From contig NC_081334.1 in the NCBI RefSeq assembly GCF_022539665.2, positions 2,170,001 through 2,234,000 on the forward strand: a stretch of 64,000 nt of DNA, written 5' to 3'. The notes below the pieces were generated by a model. That model had not been told where the DNA came from, did not search any database, and worked only from the letters and a program-made list of their open reading frames with translations. This document shows positions 57,101-64,000 of the stretch, in pieces. Both the position numbers and the translations under genes were made by a program. Source of the stretch: Daphnia carinata. Lineage: Eukaryota; Arthropoda; Branchiopoda; Diplostraca; Daphniidae. The first letter of the stretch is position 1; each line of letters starts with the position of its first letter.

Positions 57101-60100
57101 CTGGGTTCTCGTCCTTTATTCTTTTTGTGTGTTTTTCTTCCTTCAGACAGACAGCACAAACTTCATTTCACTGCACATTGGCAAGGGTCTCAACTTGAAA
57201 GGAGTCTGGTTGGTCTCAACTCAAACGCCTGTATGCGACGCGAGAAGACTTTCGGTGCGCAGCGGAGGGATGGGACTTGTGTGAATCGAAAAGGTGGTGG
57301 CCTTCAAAGTCCTGTTATATGCCTGGCGGCAGCAGAAAGCAGGCAGACTCACCAGCCCTCCTCCCCCCAACTGCACAACTCCTCCCAAAAACGATGCCGC
57401 GTGAGCAACAGAAACACAGCGGCTCGCATGCCCCCCACCCCCCTCCTTAAAGACACATACACACACTCTCTCTCTCTTGCGTTCGTTTTAAACAGCCGAC
57501 CAAAGAAACGTTTTAGCCGACTCCTCCTCTTCTCTCGCAGACACTTTATCTATTCTTTGGTTGTCACTAAAATAAAAAAGAAAAGCGAAAAAGGGACTAA
57601 CACACATCGAAAAATTTAACCATGCGGATGAATCGATTGGCCAATCGGAAGCTAGCTCCGCCGGAGGAGGAATGACCTCTTTGCCTTTCTAGTGCAGCAA
57701 TTGGCACGCGTCGCTTTTCCTTCGTCACATCCTCTACGTTCTCAACTGACCGAGATATACATCCGCATACTCCTGAGACACTATCTGTTTCATTGATACA
57801 TGCTGTTGTTCGCGACCTGCTTCTTTCTATTGCGACCGATAGTACAACAGCACCAATCGTGTTCTACTATAAGAGGCTTAACACTGAACGTTTTTCATTC
57901 AAGCGAATACAACGGCGAAACCAAAGGCTAATGAAGACATTCTTTTCACCAAACCTACAAAATCCCACTCTTTATGAAGATGGGAAAACAAATTAGAATG
58001 TGTTTGCTTGGAAAGTGAAGAAGAGGTAACATAGTTTCCTGCTACTGCCAGGAAGTCTACAAGAAAGGGAGTGAACGGGGTCAAAATGACAAGTTTTCCT
58101 GGTGATCAGCTTTCGCATCACTTCACAAGAATGAAACTTGTTCGTGATGTTTTCTACTGACATGGGTAACCAAGCATCTTGTATGTGCTGAACTAATTTG
58201 GTTAAAGTCAATCTTTAAAAACACTAACCTTGCTGTGGGTGATTCATTTTTCTTGAACTAGTTGTGTCGCTTTAGGCAGCAACAATGAGACCAGCAGAAG
58301 TAACCAAATGCAGCAATTGTGCTTGAGATTAGTACTGAAACACAGATATGTTCTGGTGAGATTCCAGACAGTTGGATGTGATGTGTAACTGGCAATGAAA
58401 GCTCCTTCAAAGATTGAACCATTTGCCAAAATGTTTCACTGGTTGTGGCGCCACAACAGTTGAACGATTCAGCCATAGCTCACTAAATCTTGTATGTCTA
58501 GTTAAGCCCATGACCTATTGGTCTATGAGTTACTTAATGACTTGTCCAAAGAGTTCTGGTCACTTTTTGCAAATGCTTGGATAGAATATCAATAGAGACA
58601 TCAAACTAAATAAAATTAATTTAACTGATTTTCACCGTTATTTTACAAGCAGCAGATGAAAAGCACTATAAACTCAGGAATCCCTTGTGCATTTTAAACA
58701 ATAAACTAACATCAACATGTCAAAAAGGCTGTTTTCCCTTTTTCTTTTTTGCATCAACATGCCTGGGAATACGGGCTTGCCCGGCTACAGGTCATAAGCA
58801 GGCAAGTAAATTGATACGAAGCCTATTCTTACCCTGTTTTTTTATGCAAATCTATTGCGCAACGTAGCAGATCGCAGGCGCCAAATCCGGCAACAGGCAC
58901 TGATTTCGTCCTATGCGTCCATGTCTTGGGTCAAAATCTTATTGAGTAACAAGAGCACTGACCAGCAATGTCTCTCGTGTACAAAATGGACATGTTGTAA
59001 AGTATTGCTTTCAACATCACTATAACCTACGTTGAACAACCATTCTTGACCTTCCAGTGGTTTCATCATCGCACGAATTTCCTGGGGAGCGAAAAAGAAC
59101 GAAAAGATTTACGTTTCCCGATAACAAAACTTCAAGTATATATACGTCAAAAGTCAGACCAATGAACTCTTTTTTTTTTGATGCTGCGTTTATGGATTCG
59201 CCGAAGCGAGAGCTATTTCTGATTAGCAAGTTGTCAACTGCGTCGTCAAACCGCCCGGGATTTCTTGCTTTTCTCCAAATGGCTGACTGAAAAAAAAATC
59301 CTTTTAATCAAAGACTTGATTTCTCATTAATGCCTTTTATTCTAGTCCATGGCATGGGTACATGGGGATGACTATCGTATCCTCGAACGTTTCATTGGAA
59401 TTTTCTGACAGCTTTCCAAAACGAGTTGTCTAGCTTAGGGAGCAGATCAATTCCAAACATTTTTCGAGCCACTTCTGGTAATTACTGTGATGCATTTTCA
59501 AGTGCTAGTCCCGGTGATTATTAAGCATAGCTCTAAGACAAAATGTGAAAAATTAATTCGATGGGAAGGAAATTAAAAATGAATACTTGGCTCTAGCAGT
59601 GCCACTACAGGCGAAATTGAATTCAAGACTTCAATTACTATTCATGAGAACCTTGAACTAGACCTTCAAACTTCCCCTTGTGAGGAGAACCACAGATTCA
59701 GCATGAGAAAACGCGAACCCACCCAAATCTGCCAGCCTTCTATGAATCTGGAAAAAAAACGTGCTTTTGACCGCATCGTGCATCGCCCACACTTTCTCTT
59801 TCAGAAGGTGTAGAATAACGAAAAAGTCGCGGAATACCGCGTGCTTTACAGTCTGAGCATAAACCAAGTCCAACCTTTTGTGGCATTTCCCTTTCTTCGC
59901 TGTATTGATTAATATTTTAATAAGCCAAAGAACATACAAAACCTTCACTTTATTTGGAGAATCTGCAGAAAGCACACTATACTTCTACATTCGTATACGT
60001 TAAATGTGGCATAATCCATGACCATCATTAATCGTTCCCATTCTCCATGCTGAATTTCCCATAACGCTAGTTTCTAGGGCGTCCTTCTTTCCCACTTTTT

Positions 60101-60739
60101 AGCCGAGGTTTACTTTACGCCATCTATGCACGATTTCGATCGCACCTTTTTGAATTTTCAGTTGCCATAAGAGCACTATGGAAAGGAAATTGCGGTTGCT
60201 GTTCTATTGACTGTCGGTGAAAATCATCCTCAAAACCGTGTATTTGCTTTCTTTATCAAGCAAGGCGAATTCTCAAAACTCTAAGCTCTATACCTGTTAA
60301 AATTTAAATGACCATAAATGGGAAATTCGTCGCATTTTAAAGGAAGAAACAAGTTCTATGTTCGCGGAACTGGGAAGCATGTAGTTAGCAGCCGACACTG
60401 AATAGTTGCGCTACGATACAGTCGAGCTAAAAGGCATATTAAATGGACAATAAACTTACGGGAAAACTTAACATGGTGATCGGGAACCCATGGTGGGAGA
60501 TCTCCGAATTTGGAAGAGAATAAAATAGCATTTATTTATGTTAAAAAAAAACTATTATTTTATTTGTTTGCGCACTCGTAAATGTTACAGTTTCTGACGC
60601 AGGGATATCAATATGATCGACATTTAGAAATCTGGATTTCAGAAATTATTTTAAAATGTGTTAGCACAACCACCGTTCCTACGGTATTAGTCGTTTGTTG
60701 TTATTTTACTTTACTGCCGGCGTTCAACACGTGAGAGAG
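54171..60739. other. Divergent intergenic region between OATP and FOXRED1, including OATP 5' UTR
   Basis: 54,171-54,187 is 5' UTR joined to an upstream non-coding exon that I cannot place. The segment 54,780-57,600 again has A/T homopolymers and small GT/CA/CT repeats. No protein-coding exon is supported. A minus-strand frame at 58,258-58,476 encodes a hydrophobic segment with a faint likeness to CISD proteins but has a stop and no CDGSH motif. Bases 59,300-60,739 show no recognisable feature. Confidence 0.5.
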
Positions 60740-62839
60740 ATGTTTAATCGTGCAGTTACCGCTACCCAGTTAAAGCCATGGATAAAATTCAATTATATTC
60801 TTAAAAATGTAACTTTTCCTGTGAGGCCATTTTGTAACAGTTGTCCTAGGTATTCAAACAAAGATGATGAGCCAGTGAAACCTTCTGTTCCAGTTCCCAA
60901 AGATTTCCAAGCAGAACTTGATTATGAAACATATTGCCCACCGTTGGCTCAGCCTATAAAACCTCATGTACACCCTATTAAAAAATCATTTGATTTCTTA
61001 GGAATTACTGGTAGAAATGACCCAAAAACACACACTAATCTTTACTTTCCCCGGCATTGTGACATTATTATTATTGGGGGTGGAATCATGGGCTGCTCTA
61101 TTGCCTACTGGCTGAAGCAGCGAGGTCATGACAATGGGCTAAGAGTGATTGTAGTTGAACAAGATCCAAGTTATACTCGGGCATCAACAGTTTTATCTGT
61201 TGGTGGTTTGCGTCAGCAGTTCTCTTTACCAGAAAACATCCAAATGTCCCTTTATGGAGCAGAATTCTTGAGGAAATCAAAGAAATTACTTTCAGGGGAA
61301 GGTTTGGAAGGTCCTGATGTACAGTTTCACCCATTTGGCTACTTATTTTTAGCCACAGAGAAAGGTGCAGATCAGCTAATTGCTAATCACAAACTTCAAA
61401 CGTAACTTTTAAAACATTTATTAGTCACATGTTTTATCCATACCATTTATGTTTACATATTTATAGATCATTAGGAGCAAAAATACAACTTTTATCTGCC
61501 AAAAAGCTTAAACAAAAATTTCCATGGATCAATACAGATGGTGTTGAGTTGGCTTCTTTTGGACTGGAAAATGAAGGCTGGTATGTTTGTATTCTATGAA
61601 TTGCCAAAAATAGTCATTTACCAACCATTTCTGTTTTCTTTTTCTTTTTAAACATTTCTAGGTTTGATCCTTGGTCATTGCTCAATGGATTCAGGAATAA
61701 GGCTCTAGAAATGGGTGTTGAGTTCGTAAAGGTCTGCAAAATAATTTTGGATTCTGCGCCATGTATTTACTTTTTCTTTTTATGAAGGCGGAAACTGTCG
61801 GTTTTGAAACTCAAGAAATGCTTGTACCTGGTAAGCCTGGTGTCGGAGACAATGGTTGCTTCCAAAAGCTAAAGAGGGTTCATGTACGTAGGACGTAAAT
61901 GACTTAAATAACATCATATTTTAGATTATATTATAGTGTCCCTTCAGGTTCGACTAGATGATGGCGATATAAGAACGATTGATTTTTCCATGTGTGTAAT
62001 GGCGGCTGGTGCTCAGTCCGGTAAAGTCAGTAAATTAGCTGGAATTGGGTTGGGAACAGGCTTGCTGCGCAACGCCCTACCCGTTGAACCTCGGTAAATT
62101 CAAAACCCACAATTTATTATTTTATTTATTCATCATTGTTTTTTTTGTCCTTTTGTCATGCCGTTTTCACAGAAAGCGTTATGTTTATTGTTTCCATGCG
62201 CCTGAAGGTCCAGGACTTGATTGTCCGCTTACAGTAGATACGACAGGGTCGTACTTCAGGTAAACCTCCATAGAAACCTTTACTCCATCTGAAGAATACA
62301 AAATAAAACTTTCGACAATGCAGACGAGAAGGCCTTGGAGGCCACTACGTAGCTGGAAAATCTCCTATTGCCAATGAAGAACCTGGAGTTTCTAATTTGG
62401 ATGTGGATTACACTTTTTTTGATCAGCAAGTTTGGCCAGACGTAGCGCTGCGTGTTCCTGGGTTTGAAAACATAAAGGTATTAAGCTTGATTGGTTATTC
62501 ATGTTGTTTGAGTGTTTTTTATTTATTTGTGGAAATATTTCTGATATTATCTGTAACGATGATATTCACTTTTTCCTCCTTTAGCTGAAGAGTGCATGGT
62601 CTGGCTATTACGATTATAACACGTTTGATCAGAACGGTATAATCGGAATTCATCCATATCACACCAACTTTTTATTCGCTACCGGTTTCAGCGGTCATGG
62701 ATTACAACAAGCGCCTGCTGTTGGAAGGGCTGTAATGGAACTTATTTTGGAGGGCAAGTTCCTCACGATTGATTTGTCTCGTTTTGGATTTGACAGAGTG
62801 ATAACGAATCAACCAGTTTTCGAGCAAAACATTGTCTAG
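60740..62839 (+). CDS. FOXRED1: FOXRED1, FAD-dependent oxidoreductase / mitochondrial complex I assembly factor, 8 exons
   Basis: Exons 60740-61401, 61467-61580, 61662-61731, 61788-61883, 61948-62093, 62173-62259, 62324-62477 and 62585-62839 join in phase to 527 residues (human protein about 486). An Arg-containing N-terminus ([14 protein letters not shown]) suits a mitochondrial presequence. The FAD-binding Rossmann motif IIIGGGIMG is near residue 111, then [31 protein letters not shown] and, at the C-terminus, [17 protein letters not shown], typical of the DAO-type oxidoreductase fold. FOXRED1 acts in the matrix in assembly of respiratory complex I. The ATG at 60,740 is the first ATG in frame; upstream codons are open but non-ATG. 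Introns are 55-105 bases. Confidence 0.94.
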
Positions 62840-63356
62840 TGTAAAATAATAAGTGACTGCATTGCAATTGAAGCACATCCTTTCACTTTATTGATTATTG
62901 ATGGAATAATCAGGTATTTTCAGGAACCGCCATGCAAGTTTCAGTTGAATGCAGGTTGCCAATAGCAACCCGCTTTATTATTTACTAGCTTGACATATTC
63001 TCGATGACCGGGCAACTAATCTAAAAACAACGAATAATTTTTTTTAAATCGTCCTAAATGATCAGCTAAAAATATAATGTTAAAAGTTGTGCTTCTTTCG
63101 TCTGAGAACAAAAAAAAGGAAATTCTAGCCGGAGAAGTTCACCAAATAATAGAAAATGTTTTATGAATCAACGTTTCCGTGTATTAGCTACATTGCTAAT
63201 TATGTGGGTCCATCGTTCATAGAGTTCTTTTGATAGGAATTCGAATATGCGAACAATGTTTTTTAGAGTTGGCAGGTAATCATTCATCTGATTTGCAAGA
63301 ACTATAACCTACAACTAGTCCAGAAATGCATCATTTAAACGCCATGGAAGGCTATT
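62840..63356. other. Convergent 3' ends of FOXRED1 and IFT56
   Basis: 517 bases between facing stop codons. TTTATT (AATAAA on the minus strand) at 62,974-62,979 may end the IFT56 transcript, which would overlap the FOXRED1 3' UTR. AATAAT at 62,846 is a weak signal for FOXRED1. Confidence 0.5.
62974..62979 (-). promoter_or_regulatory. Candidate poly(A) signal AATAAA for IFT56
   Basis: Lies about 380 bases beyond the IFT56 stop on the minus strand. A second TTTATT is near 62,885. Confidence 0.35.
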
Positions 63357-64000
63357 TTACATTTTAACTCGATTTTCTTTTGCCCAATTGGTTATGACTC
63401 TCAAAATATGATCCATCTGGGGGTCAGGAGATCCACGCATTAAATTGACAACTTCACTTAAAGCCTCCCTTCACGTGGGCCAAAGACGAAATGAGAATAT
63501 TATCTTTTCACGAAGAAACTGTATACGAAGAAGATTACCTATGCTCTCGCCCTGCCAAAACCATTTGAAGTAAACCTACGCACGCACCACGTTTTGCAGC
63601 TGCGTGTTCTGGATTCGGATCATATTTGTCCAAAATATCGAACGCTTTTGCTGCCACGTAAAACTGCCCAGTACGGTAACAATCATTAGCCAGTAAGTGA
63701 AGAATTCCTGAGAACAAGAATGAATCCATTTCGTTATTCATAGGAAATTTTCGGCTTTAGATTTACAAACCCAAAGATTCTGCAGATGTTTCCATTCTGG
63801 AGTATATCTCCCAGGCCTGAACAGCTTTGCGGTTCATCACCACTAAGAAACGAAACCGTTTAGTAACGCGGATTTAACTTTTCTTCTGTCTTAATTCGTC
63901 AGATGCTTACGGCATCGTGTTAAACACTCGATATAGTTGTACTCGCTCCGGTACTTTGCGCTCTGGATGGTAACAAGTTCCTCTTCTGCTTCTTTGTAGT
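63357..64000 (-). CDS. IFT56: Intraflagellar transport protein 56 (IFT56/TTC26), 3' part
   Basis: Visible exons: 63911-64000 (runs off the edge), 63771-63842, 63539-63707 and 63357-63468, joined in phase and ending in TAA at 63,357-63,359. Diagnostic peptides are [58 protein letters not shown] and [10 protein letters not shown] at the end, all typical of the TTC26 C-terminus. IFT56 is a TPR subunit of the IFT-B complex needed for carrying motility proteins into cilia; in crustaceans cilia are limited to sensory neurons and, in some groups, sperm. The start lies outside the window. Confidence 0.93.

Noticed and set aside
57993-58476. Faint likeness to a CISD (CDGSH iron-sulfur) protein on the minus strand
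   Set aside because: The hydrophobic segment and a KKNES-like piece resemble CISD N-termini only loosely, an in-frame stop intervenes, and the CDGSH iron-sulfur motif is absent.
59658-59975. 105-codon minus-strand frame
   Set aside because: Mixed composition but no known family and no neighbouring exon evidence.

Overview
The window looks like nuclear DNA of a compact, intron-rich arthropod genome. A branchiopod crustacean such as Daphnia is my inference, not something shown directly. Support: animal gene families with many exons, most introns only about 60-100 bases with GT-AG ends, an arthropod-style rolling-pebbles/TANC gene, and Vasa-like helicase remnants that carry CCHC zinc-knuckle remains.

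Layout. 1-14,341 has no exon I can support and is crowded with A/T (some G/C) homopolymers and dinucleotide repeats; it is probably upstream sequence or large 5' introns of the next gene. 14,676-22,372 (+) is a TANC/rolling pebbles scaffold gene (RING, STAND-type NTPase, ankyrin, TPR). 23,396-27,866 (-) is a complete 17-exon exportin-6 gene of 1,125 codons, convergent with TANC. 27,867-48,394 is a repeat-rich accessory block: a cluster of CTCF-like motifs (32,043-32,410), then a large inverted duplication (33,590-38,251 and 42,272-46,409) whose arms each carry a broken Vasa-like DEAD-box helicase and a fragment of another gene. The 4-kb spacer between the arms holds tRNA-like sequences, a 314-bp element with terminal inverted repeats and a 23-bp minisatellite. 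A third partial copy of the arm sequence lies at 47,765-47,936.

The right part returns to ordinary genes: PCBD-type pterin-4a-carbinolamine dehydratase (48,676-49,118, -), an organic anion transporter (51,091-54,170, -), the complex I assembly factor FOXRED1 (60,740-62,839, +), and the 3' part of IFT56/TTC26 (63,357-64,000, -), which runs off the right edge.

The genes are unrelated housekeeping or signalling genes, not a pathway cluster. The most interesting part is the palindrome with Vasa-like sequence: if transcribed through, it could fold into a long hairpin RNA able to match a germline helicase transcript. Exon borders were read by eye from splice signals, reading phase and remembered family sequence, without any search.
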